Shown: positions 1 through 8,713, numbered from the stretch's first letter. The stretch: 64,000 bases of DNA from Parapusillimonas sp013416435 (GCF_052180245.1 NZ_CP197474.1:1612001-1676000); one strand, 5' to 3'. Notes: generated from the letters alone by a model not told the origin. Numbers and translations: made by a program.

Positions 1-1
1 T

Positions 2-1114
2 GTCCCCACGTCGGAGGGCATGCAGGCCGTCGCGCAAGCCTATCGCGCGGCGGGCATGCGCGCGACATTGGCACCCATGGCCGGCAACCAGTCTTTCTAC
101 GAAACCATACCGGGACTGCTTCAGGCCTTGCCCACCGACTTGCGTGCCGCGGTCGAACGCTTTCGGCCGCAAGACTATCGCGGCATCCTGTCGCAGGTCG
201 ATGCCTTCCTCAGGACGCAGGGCGACGGCGACCGGATCAAGGTGGCGTTGGCGCCCACCATTCCCCTGGTGTGCAGCGACGACTATCTGACGGCATGCAG
301 GGACGTCGCCGCCGATTTGGGAATCGGCATCCATACGCACATTGCCGAATCCAAGGTACAAGCCCTGGTCTATCAAGAGCGTTACGGCCGCAGCGTGGTG
401 GCGCACCTGGACGCGCTCGGCATGCTGAACCCCGATTTCGTCCTGGCGCATGCCATCTGGCTGGACGACACCGATATGCGTATCGTTGGCGAGCGAGGCG
501 CGTCCATTGCCCATAATCCCGGCTGCAATATGAAGCTGGGCAGCGGCATCGCCGATTTCCGGGCCATGCTCGATCATGGCATCAATGTGGGCATCGGCAC
601 CGATGGCTCCACCAGCTCCGACAACCAGAACATGTACGAAGCGCAACGCTTGGCGTCGTTGGCGTCCAAGGTCCGTGGGCCGGATTACGAAAACTGGATT
701 TCCACGCGCGATGCCTTCCAGGCGGCCACCGAAGGCAGCGCGCGCTGTCTCGGCTTCGGCGGCAGGCTGGGCCGCATCGATCCGGGATACAAGGCGGACA
801 TCGTCTTTCTGGATCTTGCGCACATCAATTGGATCCCCCGGAACGATGTCGTCAACCAGATCGTTCATGTCGAGGACGGCGCGGCGGTGCAGGACGTCAT
901 GGTCGGCGGCGAGTTCGTCGTTCGGCGACGCCGGTTGGTGCACGTGGACCTGGCGGCATTGCGCATCGAGGTCGAGCGCGCCCAGGAACGCCTGCTGGCA
1001 TCGACTGCCGAACGCCGCGAACTGGCCGGCAAGCTGGCCCAGGCCGTCGGCGCTTTCTGCCTTTGCCTGGCTGAACGTCCCTATCACATCAATCGCTGGG
1101 CGGCTTATCGATAG
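2..1114 (+). CDS. Amidohydrolase (ATZ/TRZ, cytosine-deaminase-like), 5' partial
   Basis: C-terminal ~370 residues of a metal-dependent amidohydrolase of the chlorohydrolase/S-adenosylhomocysteine-deaminase type. The frame is open to the window edge, so the start and the first metal-binding HxH lie upstream. Visible motifs are IGIHTHIAES (metal His), LAHAIWLDD (second His) and GIGTDGSTSSDNQN (catalytic Asp), followed by the C-terminal beta-sandwich residues that include ADIVFLDL. Such enzymes hydrolyse C-N or C-Cl bonds on heterocycles; the substrate is not deducible here. The stop TAG shares its last base with palindrome copy 1114-1143. An MmgE/PrpD gene follows on the same strand, suggesting a small catabolic operon. 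Confidence 0.85.
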   Translation, partial: VPTSEGMQAVAQAYRAAGMRATLAPMAGNQSFYETIPGLLQALPTDLRAAVERFRPQDYRGILSQVDAFLRTQGDGDRIKVALAPTIPLVCSDDYLTACRDVAADLGIGIHTHIAESKVQALVYQERYGRSVVAHLDALGMLNPDFVLAHAIWLDDTDMRIVGERGASIAHNPGCNMKLGSGIADFRAMLDHGINVGIGTDGSTSSDNQNMYEAQRLASLASKVRGPDYENWISTRDAFQAATEGSARCLGFGGRLGRIDPGYKADIVFLDLAHINWIPRNDVVNQIVHVEDGAAVQDVMVGGEFVVRRRRLVHVDLAALRIEVERAQERLLASTAERRELAGKLAQAVGAFCLCLAERPYHINRWAAYR

Positions 1115-1143
1115 GGGTCAGACCCCGTACGGGGTCTGACCCC
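1114..1143. repeat. Palindromic repeat, 30 bp, core GTAC
   Basis: Perfect inverted pair of the 13-bp unit around GTAC. Its first base is the last base of the upstream TAG stop. Confidence 0.95.
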
Positions 1144-1157
1144 AAACCCAAAGGAGC

Positions 1158-2540
1158 ATGAACCGTATGTCTCAATCCTCGTTCGACCCCATTACCGTAG
1201 CGCCCTCGGCGACCGCTCTCGCCCTGGCGAAGCTGGCGCATTCGGCTTCATGGACGCAGCACCCCCCGGAAGTGACCGAACATGCATTGAAGATCGTGCG
1301 CGACACGCTGGGCGTGATGCTGGGCGGCTCCACACTGGCGGAGGTCAGGAAATTCGCCGGCATGGCGCCGGTGCTGGGCGCGGGCGAAGCGACCATATTC
1401 GGATCCCCGCATACTGCCGCCGCCCATGTCGCGGCCTTGGTGAACGGCACGGGCGGCGTGTCGCTGGAGCTCGACGAGGGCAACCAGTACGCCGTCAACC
1501 ATCCGTCCATACACATGCTGCCGGCGCTGTGGGCCTTGGCGGAAGAGCAGGGCGCAAGCGGTGCGCAATTGATGCACGCCCTGATCGTGGGATATGAAAT
1601 CGGCGTGCGCGTGGGCGCGGCCACCCGGCTGAGACAGCCCGTTCATCCTTTCGGCTCCCACACCATCGTCGGCACCGCCGCCGGTGCCGCCGTGCTGCTG
1701 GGCATGGATATCAAGCAAACGGCCACTGCGCTGGAGATTGCGGCCGGGCTTTGCATCGCGTCGTCTCAAAACGCCGCGAACGCCGGCGCTTCGGTGCGCA
1801 ACCTGTTTACCGGCTTCACCAATCACAACGGCTTGCTGGCGGTTCGCTTGGCCAAGGCCGGTTTCAGCGGCGAGCCTGGCGCGCTGGAGTCGGTGTTCGG
1901 CAAAGTGCTGGGCAGCGGATTCGAGCTGACAGTGGGCGAAGGGCTGGCGCCTTATTACATTACCCGCAATTATTTCAAGATCTATGCCTGCAGCCGCTGG
2001 AACCATGCACCCATCGAAGCGGCGGCCCGCATCATGGCCGATGGCGACATCGCGCTCGATGCCATCGAAGCGATCGACGTCCACACCTTCGATCCCGCCA
2101 CGCGCCTGAGCGGCACCACCGTGGCCAACGGGTATGCGGCAAAGCATTCGATTCCGTACAACGTGGCGGCTCAGGTCGTCTACGGTTCAAATTCCCTGGA
2201 GGTCTACACAGATGCCCATGTGCAGGATGCGCGCGTGCAAGCCTTGCTGGAAAAAATCCGCGTGCTGGAAGATCCCGCCTTGACGGCGCTGCTGCCGGGC
2301 ATCCGCGCAGGCCGGGTCACCCTGCGGCTCTCGTCCGGCGAAGTACGCACGGCGCAGTCCGAGCAGCCCAAGGGCGGATTCGACAATCCGCTCAGCGAGC
2401 AGGAGTTGCTGGAAAAATTCCGTTTGCTGGCCGGCATGGCATTGCCGGCGGCTCAGGTAGAGGCCTTGTTGAAAGCCATTGCGGCACTGCCCGGCGCCGA
2501 CAGCGTGCGGACGGTCTCGAGCTTGCTGAAAACGGCGTAA
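1158..2540 (+). CDS. MmgE/PrpD family protein
   Basis: 460-residue MmgE/PrpD-family protein (relatives include 2-methylcitrate dehydratase and cis-aconitate decarboxylase), cytoplasmic. The N-terminal all-helical domain shows GGSTLAEVRKFAGM and a GTGGVSLELDEGN segment. The middle has HPFGSHTIVGTAAGAA, a typical active-site stretch, and a smaller C-terminal domain follows. AAGGAG at 1151-1156 is too close to the ATG at 1158 and is better spaced for the ATG at 1167 (MSQSSF), which is probably the real start. It follows an amidohydrolase after one palindromic repeat, so co-transcription is likely. In Alcaligenaceae these proteins often sit with Bug receptors; the substrate is unknown. Confidence 0.85.
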   Translation: MNRMSQSSFDPITVAPSATALALAKLAHSASWTQHPPEVTEHALKIVRDTLGVMLGGSTLAEVRKFAGMAPVLGAGEATIFGSPHTAAAHVAALVNGTGGVSLELDEGNQYAVNHPSIHMLPALWALAEEQGASGAQLMHALIVGYEIGVRVGAATRLRQPVHPFGSHTIVGTAAGAAVLLGMDIKQTATALEIAAGLCIASSQNAANAGASVRNLFTGFTNHNGLLAVRLAKAGFSGEPGALESVFGKVLGSGFELTVGEGLAPYYITRNYFKIYACSRWNHAPIEAAARIMADGDIALDAIEAIDVHTFDPATRLSGTTVANGYAAKHSIPYNVAAQVVYGSNSLEVYTDAHVQDARVQALLEKIRVLEDPALTALLPGIRAGRVTLRLSSGEVRTAQSEQPKGGFDNPLSEQELLEKFRLLAGMALPAAQVEALLKAIAALPGADSVRTVSSLLKTA

Positions 2541-2548
2541 GCAGAGAT

Positions 2549-2578
2549 GGGGTCGGACCCCGTACGGGGTCTGACCCC
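2549..2578. repeat. Palindromic repeat, core GTAC, one arm variant
   Basis: Left unit reads GGGGTCGGACCCC and right unit GGGGTCTGACCCC, so one arm position no longer pairs. Confidence 0.9.
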
Positions 2579-2600
2579 CATAGCAAGAGCCAGCCTGGAT

Positions 2601-2630
2601 GGGGACAGACCCCGTTCGGGGTCTGTCCCC
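2601..2630. repeat. Palindromic repeat, compensated variant
   Basis: Units GGGGACAGACCCC and GGGGTCTGTCCCC around GTTC. Both outer arm positions have changed together, keeping the pairing. Confidence 0.9.
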
Positions 2631-2657
2631 TGGGGTCGCGGGGTCTGTCCTCTTCGA

Positions 2658-3023
2658 TCAGGGTTTGGCCAAATGCCAGACGCCGCCGACCCCGTCACCC
2701 GTCGTATCGCCGGGATTGGCGTCTTTGGCATAACGGTATAGCGGCTTGCCCTTGTAGGCCCATTGCGATTTGCCATCGTGGCTTTCAACGAAAGTCCAGT
2801 CGCCGCTTGCGACGTCGTCCTGTCCCACCAGTGCGGGGGGCCAGTTCTTGGCGCAGTTGGCGCTGCAGGCGCTTTTGCCGTCGGAATCCTTGTCGAAGGT
2901 ATAGAGGGTCGCGCCGTCGGAATCGATGAAGTGGCCGTTTTGAGTCTTGGGCGCTTCAGCAAAGGCCGGACTGGAGAGTCCGGCGCATAACAGCATCAGA
3001 AACAGGGTGGTTCTGGTACGCAT
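2658..3023 (-). CDS. Secreted COG4315-type repeat lipoprotein-like protein
   Basis: 121 residues with a clear signal peptide (MRTRTTLFLMLLCAGLSSPAFA) and no lipobox Cys at the cleavage site. The mature part has the two typical blocks of the 'secreted repeat of unknown function' family: a LYTFDKDSDGKSAC segment followed by CAKNWPP, and a WAYKGKPLYRYAKDANPGD block. Cys residues at SACSANCAKNW probably form disulfides in the periplasm. The function of the family is not established. It stands alone, convergent with the MmgE/PrpD gene and separated from it by two repeats. Confidence 0.8.
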   Translation of the reverse strand: MRTRTTLFLMLLCAGLSSPAFAEAPKTQNGHFIDSDGATLYTFDKDSDGKSACSANCAKNWPPALVGQDDVASGDWTFVESHDGKSQWAYKGKPLYRYAKDANPGDTTGDGVGGVWHLAKP

Positions 3024-3090
3024 GGTGACTCCTTTTGGACGCCTGGGGTAGGCGTTTCACCATGCTATACGATAAATTTCCCGCCAGGTG

Positions 3091-4047
3091 TTACTGGATG
3101 GAAATGTTCTGGCTGCGTATGACCTCGCCCCATTTGGTGGTTTCGTTCTGGATGAATTGCTTGAATTGCGCCTGGTCCTGGAAGTCGGGAATAAGGCCCA
3201 TTTCGGAGACCACGACCTTCATCCCTTGATCCTGAGCGATGGACCGCAATGTGTCGACGATCTGCTTCTGCACGTCGGCCGGGGTGGCGGCGGGGGCGAA
3301 AAAGCCGAACCAGCTGCTGGAGATCACACCCGAAGCAACGCCCGACTCTTCGATGGTGGGCAGTTCCGGCGCGTCGGCAATCCGCTTTTCTGTGGTGACG
3401 CCCAGTGCGCGAATGGAGCCGTCCTTCGCATACTTCATGGACTGCATGGTGTCGAAATAGGCATTGACCTGCCCGCCGAGGAAGTCGGCGATCGCGGGAC
3501 CGGTGCCCTTGTAGGGAACCTGAATGGCATCGATGCCGGTCTTGGAGGCGAACAGTTCCGCGGCCAGGTGCGGGCTGGAACCGACACCCGAAGAAGCGAA
3601 GCTTACGCGGCCGGGATTCTTCTTCGCGTATTCGACGAATTCCTTGACATTGTTCGCCGGGATGGAAGGATGGATATACAGCACGTTGGGAGCAAGCGCC
3701 ACCAAGGCAAGGGGAACGAGCTGGTTCGGATCGTAGGGCAGCTTCTTGAGCAGCATCTGGTTGGTCACCATGCCGACGCTGCCCAGCAGCACCGTGTAGC
3801 CGTCGGGCGCGGAGCGGGCGACGGCGGCGGCGCCGATGGACGAGCCCGCACCCGGCTTGTTTTCCACGACCACCGGCTGTTTCCATGCGTCGGCGAGTTT
3901 GTCGGCATAGCGGCGAGCCAGGTTGTCGGTAAGGCCGCCGGGCGAGTAGGGCACCACCATCTGAACGGGCTTGACCGGAAAGTCGGCGGCGGCTGCGGTG
4001 GAAGCCAGCATGGCCACGGCCAGCGCGCTTGCGATACGTTTGAACAT
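3091..4047 (-). CDS. Bug/TctC tripartite tricarboxylate receptor
   Basis: 318-residue periplasmic solute-binding protein of the Bug family. Signal peptide MFKRIASALAVAMLASTAAA ends near AADFPVKP. Family landmarks are VVPYSPGGLTDNLAR, VVENKPGAGSSIGA, ARSAPDGYTVLLG, the SGVGSSPHLAAELF loop and VPYKGTGPAIADFLGGQV. The start at 4047 is preceded by AGAGGAC; the frame runs further upstream but the signal peptide fixes the start. It diverges from the LysR gene at 4241, its likely regulator. No TctA/TctB membrane partner is nearby, as is usual for these expanded receptors. Confidence 0.9.
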   Translation of the reverse strand: MFKRIASALAVAMLASTAAAADFPVKPVQMVVPYSPGGLTDNLARRYADKLADAWKQPVVVENKPGAGSSIGAAAVARSAPDGYTVLLGSVGMVTNQMLLKKLPYDPNQLVPLALVALAPNVLYIHPSIPANNVKEFVEYAKKNPGRVSFASSGVGSSPHLAAELFASKTGIDAIQVPYKGTGPAIADFLGGQVNAYFDTMQSMKYAKDGSIRALGVTTEKRIADAPELPTIEESGVASGVISSSWFGFFAPAATPADVQKQIVDTLRSIAQDQGMKVVVSEMGLIPDFQDQAQFKQFIQNETTKWGEVIRSQNISIQ

Positions 4048-4214
4048 TTGTGTCCTCTGAATAATTGTGGAAAGACCCACTGCGTCGTGGCGGCGCCATG
4101 GCGATGGCCGCAATGGCGGTGACGCGGCCTTGCGGTCATACATGTCTTGTCAAGTTTTGAAAAACTGTTGGTCCAGTATAAGATGCGCCATAGGGGCGAA
4201 CCAGCCCTGCGCTA

Positions 4215-4243
4215 CATAAACCAGAATTGCAATTTGCGTTATG
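4215..4243. promoter_or_regulatory. Candidate LysR operator, shared with 8685-8713
   Basis: CATAAACCAGAATTGC followed by GTTAT lies directly upstream of the LysR start. A close copy occurs in the divergent promoter at 8685, with the first 11 bases, the TTGC and the final GTTAT identical. The palindrome AATTGCAATT is at 4225-4234. It is proposed as an autoregulatory and pathway operator. Confidence 0.5.
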
Positions 4244-5233
4244 TCTGAATCCTGGAAAATTCAGTGGGACCTCAATCGCCTGCGAATATTCGTCACGGTG
4301 GCAAAATGCGGCAGCCTGAAAGGGGCCGCCGCGCTGCTGGGCATGCCGCAGCCTGCGATCAGCCGGCAAATTGCCAGGCTCGAGGCGGAATGCAAGGGGC
4401 GCCTGTTCGACCGCACCGGCCGCGGCATGACGCTGACGGAACTGGGCGCCCGCAGCCTGCCGCAAATAGAACGCGTGCTGGGCGAATCCGAAGCGCTTAC
4501 CAACCAGATCACCGCCACATCGGGATTGCCCTTCGGCGACGTCCGCATCGGCGTTCTGCCCTCGCTGTACATGATCTTCATCGTCCCCTTGTTTTTCTTG
4601 CTGCGTAAGCGTTTTCCCGGCATACGCCTGCAGATTTTCGAAGGTTCGGCCGGGCAGATCGATCAGTGGCTCCTGACCGGCCACATCGATATCGGCTTGC
4701 CCTATCGATACGGAGCCGCCGTATCGGGCAGCGAATGCCTGATCTCGGCTGATTCCTGTCTGGTCGGTCCGGCGGGAGACCGCCTCACGCGGCTTTCCTC
4801 GGTGGAGTTCGCCCAGTTGGACGGCCTGCCGCTGGTCCTGCCCAGTGCGCCCAGCGGGGTGCGCACCACGCTCGACAAGCTCGCACGCAAAGAGAACGTA
4901 TCGCTCGACATCATCGTCGAGGCCGATTCCACACAGTTGCAAAAAGCGATCGTCGCCAAAGGGGGAGCGTATACGGTCCTGCCCCGGCTCGCGATCTCGG
5001 CGGAGCTGGAAAGCGGCCAGTTGCAGGCCGCCCGCATCGTGAATCCCGTGATCGAGCGCAAGATCGTTCTGGCCACCACCAGCGCCCATCCGCCGTCTTA
5101 CGCGGCGCGTTCCGTCGCCATGGCCATACGTGAAATCGGCGAACTGCCTGAGACCGCGGTATTCTGGTCATCGGGGGTCAGACCCCAACCCAATACCGTG
5201 GGGTCAGACCCCGTACGGGGTCTGACCCCTTAA
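4241..5233 (+). CDS. LysR-family transcriptional regulator
   Basis: 330 residues. The winged helix-turn-helix spans about residues 10-70 (LNRLRIFVTVAKCGSLKGAA, PQPAISRQIARLE, LFDRTGRGMTLTELG). A periplasmic-binding-like effector domain follows from about residue 95 (GDVRIGVLPSLY). It diverges from the Bug receptor 3091-4047, and a candidate operator abuts its ATG; I see no good ribosome-binding site there. The last 11 residues (VGSDPVRGLTP) are translated from palindrome copy 5200-5229, and the stop lies just beyond it, so the native C-terminus has been replaced or extended by the repeat. The likely effector is an acyl or aromatic acid. Confidence 0.88.
   Translation: MSESWKIQWDLNRLRIFVTVAKCGSLKGAAALLGMPQPAISRQIARLEAECKGRLFDRTGRGMTLTELGARSLPQIERVLGESEALTNQITATSGLPFGDVRIGVLPSLYMIFIVPLFFLLRKRFPGIRLQIFEGSAGQIDQWLLTGHIDIGLPYRYGAAVSGSECLISADSCLVGPAGDRLTRLSSVEFAQLDGLPLVLPSAPSGVRTTLDKLARKENVSLDIIVEADSTQLQKAIVAKGGAYTVLPRLAISAELESGQLQAARIVNPVIERKIVLATTSAHPPSYAARSVAMAIREIGELPETAVFWSSGVRPQPNTVGSDPVRGLTP
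5174..5186. repeat. Single 13-bp repeat unit
   Basis: Isolated GGGGTCAGACCCC, itself a palindrome around a central A, inside the 3' end of the LysR gene. Confidence 0.8.
5200..5229. repeat. Palindromic repeat, core GTAC, coding
   Basis: Perfect 30-bp copy read in frame as the C-terminal GSDPVRGLTP of the LysR protein. Confidence 0.95.
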
Positions 5234-5242
5234 ACCAGAGCC

Positions 5243-5268
5243 GGGGTCAGACCCATGGGTCTGACCCC
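5243..5268. repeat. Palindromic repeat, shortened 26 bp
   Basis: GGGGTCAGACCC and GGGTCTGACCCC separated by AT: a fully self-complementary short form. Confidence 0.9.
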
Positions 5269-5279
5269 TGTCAGCATAT

Positions 5280-5292
5280 GGGGTCAGACCCC
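5280..5292. repeat. Single 13-bp repeat unit
   Basis: GGGGTCAGACCCC immediately beyond the stop of the Bug receptor at 5301. Confidence 0.8.
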
Positions 5293-5300
5293 GGCCAGCA

Positions 5301-6278
5301 TCAGTCGATCTTCGCGCCCGACACTTCGATTACCTTCTTCCACTTGGCCTGTTCGTTCACGACCAGTTCCTGCATCTCGGCGGCGGTATTCCCTTCGGGC
5401 AGCAGGCCTGCCTTGAGCATGCGTTCTTTAAGCTCCGGCTGGCTGAGCACTTTGTTCAACGCGGTGTTCAGCTTCTCGACGATGGCGTCGGGCGTGCCGC
5501 CGGGAACGCTCAGATAGTTGACGGGCGATGAGTCGAAGCCCGGGAGGTCGTTGGCGATGGGGGGAACGCCGGGCAGGGCGTCCAGCGGCTTGAGCGTGGC
5601 GACGCCCAGCGGGATCAGGTCGCCGGATTCGATGAAGGGCATGTACACCGTCAGGCTGTCGATCGCCATTTCCACCCGGCCGCCCACGAGATCCTGCATG
5701 GCGGGACCCGTGCCGCGATAAGGCACGTGGTCGATTTCGGCGCCCGTCATGACCTTGAAGAGCTCACCCGACAGATGGCTGGAGGCTCCGATGCCGGCAC
5801 TGGCAAAGCGGACGCTGTGCGGCTCTTTCTTTGCCTTCTCGATCAGTTCCTTGACGTTCTTGACGCCGACGGTCTTGTTGACGACCAGGACGCTGGGAAC
5901 GATGGCGATGCGCGACACCGGCTTCAGATCCTTGTTGGGATCGTAAGGCAGGCTCTTCATGAGGTAGGGATTGGTCAGCTGCGGGCCGGGCGTCGTGTAA
6001 AGCACGGTATAGCCGTCGGGCTTCGCGGTGGCAACGATGCGGGCACCCACCGTCGCGCCGCCGCCCGGCTTGTTTTCGATGATGATGCTTTGGCCCAGTT
6101 CCTGCGCCAGCGGCTCCGCCACCATGCGGGCCGTCAGGTCGGCGCCGCCGCCGGGAGCGAAAGGCACGACCATGCGTATGGGTTGATTGGGGTAGCTGCC
6201 GGCATCCTGGGCCAGAGCGGCGCCCGCGCCGACGGCGGCGAGCGTAAGAGCGAGAACGGTTTGCTTCAGTATTTTCAT
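5301..6278 (-). CDS. Bug/TctC tripartite tricarboxylate receptor
   Basis: 325 residues. Signal peptide MKILKQTVLALTLAAVGAGA ends at ALAQDAG. Bug landmarks are YPNQPIRMVVPFAPGGGAD, IIENKPGGGATVGARIVA, KPDGYTVLY, GIGASSHLSGELF and VPYRGTGPAMQDLVGG. The start at 6278 is preceded by GGAGATCAACC. The gene begins 17 bp after the acyl-CoA dehydrogenase stop on the same strand, so it is probably the distal gene of that operon and imports a carboxylate that enters as a CoA thioester. The 3' end lies beside a cluster of palindromic repeats. Confidence 0.9.
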   Translation of the reverse strand: MKILKQTVLALTLAAVGAGAALAQDAGSYPNQPIRMVVPFAPGGGADLTARMVAEPLAQELGQSIIIENKPGGGATVGARIVATAKPDGYTVLYTTPGPQLTNPYLMKSLPYDPNKDLKPVSRIAIVPSVLVVNKTVGVKNVKELIEKAKKEPHSVRFASAGIGASSHLSGELFKVMTGAEIDHVPYRGTGPAMQDLVGGRVEMAIDSLTVYMPFIESGDLIPLGVATLKPLDALPGVPPIANDLPGFDSSPVNYLSVPGGTPDAIVEKLNTALNKVLSQPELKERMLKAGLLPEGNTAAEMQELVVNEQAKWKKVIEVSGAKID

Positions 6279-6295
6279 GGTTGATCTCCAGGGGT

Positions 6296-8605
6296 TCAGG
6301 CGGGTAGTCCCAGAACCTGTTTTGCAAGGATGTTGCGTTGAATTTCGTTCGTTCCGCCATAAATGGTCGTGATGGCGGAATTGTAAAGCCGGGCGCACGG
6401 AGTGATCTGAGTATCGTCCACCAGCAGCGTCGTGGCGTCGCCGCCATTTTCCTGGGCGGCTTCGACGACCTCCATGGCGATGCGCGAATAGGTTTCCGTT
6501 GCCCAGATCTTCAGCAGGGAAACGCTGGGCGGCAAGGGCTCGCCACGCTTCACGATGTCGGCGTAGCCGGCGTAGAGCGACTGCAGGTCCTCCACGTCAA
6601 GCATGGACGCCGCATACCGGTCCGTGAAGGCCTGGTCCTTGAACAGGTCTCGCGATACGCCCAATAGACGCAAATGGTTCAGTGCGTAGCGGGCCTGATT
6701 CGGGCTGCCGACGAAGATGCGCTCGAAGTCCAGCAGCGCCTTGGCGATGGTCCAGCCCTGATTCAGCTCGCCGACCAGGTTTTCCCTGGGGACTTTGACC
6801 TGGTCGAAGAAGACTTCGCAGAATTCTTCTTCGCCGCCGATGTTGCGGATGGGGCGGACCGTGATGCCGGGCGTCTTCATGTCGGCCAGCAGGAAGCTGA
6901 TGCCGGCCTGCTTCTTGACCGTCTTGTCGGTGCGGACCAGCATGAAGATATGCGTGGCGTCTTGCGCGAGCGTCGTCCAGATCTTCTGGCCGTTCACGAT
7001 GAAATGATCGCCGTCCAGGACTGCTTCCGTACGCAAGGAGGCAAGGTCGGAACCGGCATTGGGTTCGGAATATCCCTGACACCATATGTTCTCGCCCGAG
7101 ACGATCTTGGGCAGGTATTTCCGGCGCTGCGCTTCCGTGCCGTACTTGATCAGCACGGGCCCGATGTTGATGATGCCCTGGTCGGGTGTACGGGCCACGC
7201 CATAGGCTTCCATCTCTTCGATGAAGGCGATCAGCTTGTCCGGGTCCAGTCCCATGCCGCCGTGCTCGCGGGGCCAGGCGGGCGCGATCCAGCCCTGGCG
7301 CGAGAGCGCCAGATACCAGTCTTTTAGGTCGGCCCAGTGCAGGCGCTTGGGCGGATTGCGCAAGGAGTCGGGATAGTTCTCTTTCAGGAAGCGCCGTATG
7401 GTGGCGCGGAAGACCGGTTCGGGAAGACGATTCCAGTCTTCGTCCTTGCCGGCCTCGATCGGCTCGGCATGGGCTTCCGCCGCTTGTTCGCCGGAGCCGG
7501 CGCCCGACCATGCCAAGCGGCGATTTTCCAGGACGCCGCCCAGCCAGCCGGCAAGATGCAGCGCGCGTTTCAAATAGAGGCCCACATCCAGTTCGTCCGT
7601 ATAGCCGATTGCGCCATGGAACTGGATGGAGAGCCGCGTCATGTGCAGGGCCGCGTGCGCGCAGCGCGCCTTGACGCGGCCGCTGCCCGCGGCGAACCGC
7701 CCGGCGTCCTCGGGAAGCTGGCTCAAGAACTCCTTGAGCACCGCCGTCGCCAGTTCCACCTGCAGTCGGGCGTCTACCATGCGATGCTGCAAGGCTTGAT
7801 TGGCGCCGATGGGCTTGCCGAACTGGACACGGGTCTTGAGATAGTCGAGCGTGGCCTGGAATGCCTGTTCTGCGATGCCCAGCAGTTCGGCGGCCTGAAT
7901 GATGCGCGCGCAGCTGTGCGCATGTTCGAGCGCTTGCCGGGCTGCCGCGGCGCTTGCGAGCCGGTTGCTCGCGGGTACCATGGCCTGTTCAAGGCTGAGG
8001 GTGGCGGCAAGCGAGCCATCGACGCGCGCATGCGTTTCGCTGCGCAATCCGGCAGTTCCCGCCGGCACCCAATAAAGGCCGTCGTCGCAGAATACCAGCC
8101 AGCCGTCCGCGACCGCGGGGTAAACCCATTGTTTCGTGCCGGACAGGGCGCTCGAGCCGCCTTGCGTTTCGGCGCGAGTTCGCATCGCTGCGCCGTCGGC
8201 GCCGCCGTGGGACTCCTGCCAGGCCAGGCCCACGATATGCGTGCCGGCGGCCAGGCCGGCCAGCAAGTCATCACGCAATGCCGAGGGGGGCAGCGCGGCC
8301 AGCGCGGCGGCTGCATGTATGGCGCAGGGCAGATAGGGTTCCGGCAAAGGATGCTTGCCGACTTCGATCGCGACAGCGGCTGCGGCGTCCAGGCCTAGTT
8401 CCAGACCGCCCTGGTCCTCCGGCACCAGTAGTCCCGTCCAGCCGGCTTCCGCCATTTTCTGCCAGACTTCCCGTTCATATCCGGGCGTGGTGTCGCGCAG
8501 CGCCCGCAGGCGTGTCAGCGGCGTGACGGTTTGCAGGAAGTCGCGAGCGCTGTCCGCGAACGCCTGTTCCATTTGTCGAGTTTCGATTTGAGAGCTTGCT
8601 TGCAT
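6296..8605 (-). CDS. Fused double acyl-CoA dehydrogenase
   Basis: 769 residues from the chosen start, twice the usual size, with two acyl-CoA dehydrogenase modules in one chain. Module 1 (about 10-370) starts MEQAFADSARDFLQTV and ends with GAIGYTDELDVGLYLKRA. Module 2 (about 395-765) has WCQGYSEPNAGSDLASLRT (FAD/substrate loop), KIWTTLAQDATHIF and a C-terminal IYGGTNEIQRNILAKQVLG. Each module normally oxidises acyl-CoA to enoyl-CoA and passes electrons to ETF. Only module 2 keeps all the motifs I look for. The frame stays open to 8725, and starts at 8626, 8605 or 8572 are possible; none has a strong ribosome-binding site. It diverges from the CoA-transferase gene. Confidence 0.85.
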   Translation of the reverse strand: MQASSQIETRQMEQAFADSARDFLQTVTPLTRLRALRDTTPGYEREVWQKMAEAGWTGLLVPEDQGGLELGLDAAAAVAIEVGKHPLPEPYLPCAIHAAAALAALPPSALRDDLLAGLAAGTHIVGLAWQESHGGADGAAMRTRAETQGGSSALSGTKQWVYPAVADGWLVFCDDGLYWVPAGTAGLRSETHARVDGSLAATLSLEQAMVPASNRLASAAAARQALEHAHSCARIIQAAELLGIAEQAFQATLDYLKTRVQFGKPIGANQALQHRMVDARLQVELATAVLKEFLSQLPEDAGRFAAGSGRVKARCAHAALHMTRLSIQFHGAIGYTDELDVGLYLKRALHLAGWLGGVLENRRLAWSGAGSGEQAAEAHAEPIEAGKDEDWNRLPEPVFRATIRRFLKENYPDSLRNPPKRLHWADLKDWYLALSRQGWIAPAWPREHGGMGLDPDKLIAFIEEMEAYGVARTPDQGIINIGPVLIKYGTEAQRRKYLPKIVSGENIWCQGYSEPNAGSDLASLRTEAVLDGDHFIVNGQKIWTTLAQDATHIFMLVRTDKTVKKQAGISFLLADMKTPGITVRPIRNIGGEEEFCEVFFDQVKVPRENLVGELNQGWTIAKALLDFERIFVGSPNQARYALNHLRLLGVSRDLFKDQAFTDRYAASMLDVEDLQSLYAGYADIVKRGEPLPPSVSLLKIWATETYSRIAMEVVEAAQENGGDATTLLVDDTQITPCARLYNSAITTIYGGTNEIQRNILAKQVLGLPA

Positions 8606-8684
8606 GATGCTGTGCTTGTTCCGCATGTATCCGTTGGTCGATCCAGTGTAGGGGTAAATGCTTGTAACGGTCAGGGGGCGAATG

Positions 8685-8713
8685 CATAAACCAGAGTTGC
8701 GCATTCTGTTATT
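8685..8713. promoter_or_regulatory. Candidate LysR operator in divergent promoter
   Basis: CATAAACCAGAGTTGC with a downstream CTGTTAT forms an imperfect dyad (ATAA..CAGA / TCTG..TTAT). It closely matches the site at 4215-4243. It lies between the divergent acyl-CoA dehydrogenase and CoA-transferase genes. Confidence 0.5.

Noticed and set aside
1248..2147. 299-codon minus-strand frame antisense to the MmgE/PrpD gene
   Set aside because: High-GC shadow of the plus-strand gene; no family motif and no ribosome-binding site.
3088..4122. 344-codon plus-strand frame opposite the Bug receptor
   Set aside because: Gly/Asp/His-rich shadow; the minus strand has a clear signal peptide and Bug motifs.
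7337..8398. 353-codon plus-strand frame inside the acyl-CoA dehydrogenase
   Set aside because: Shadow of a motif-rich coding strand.
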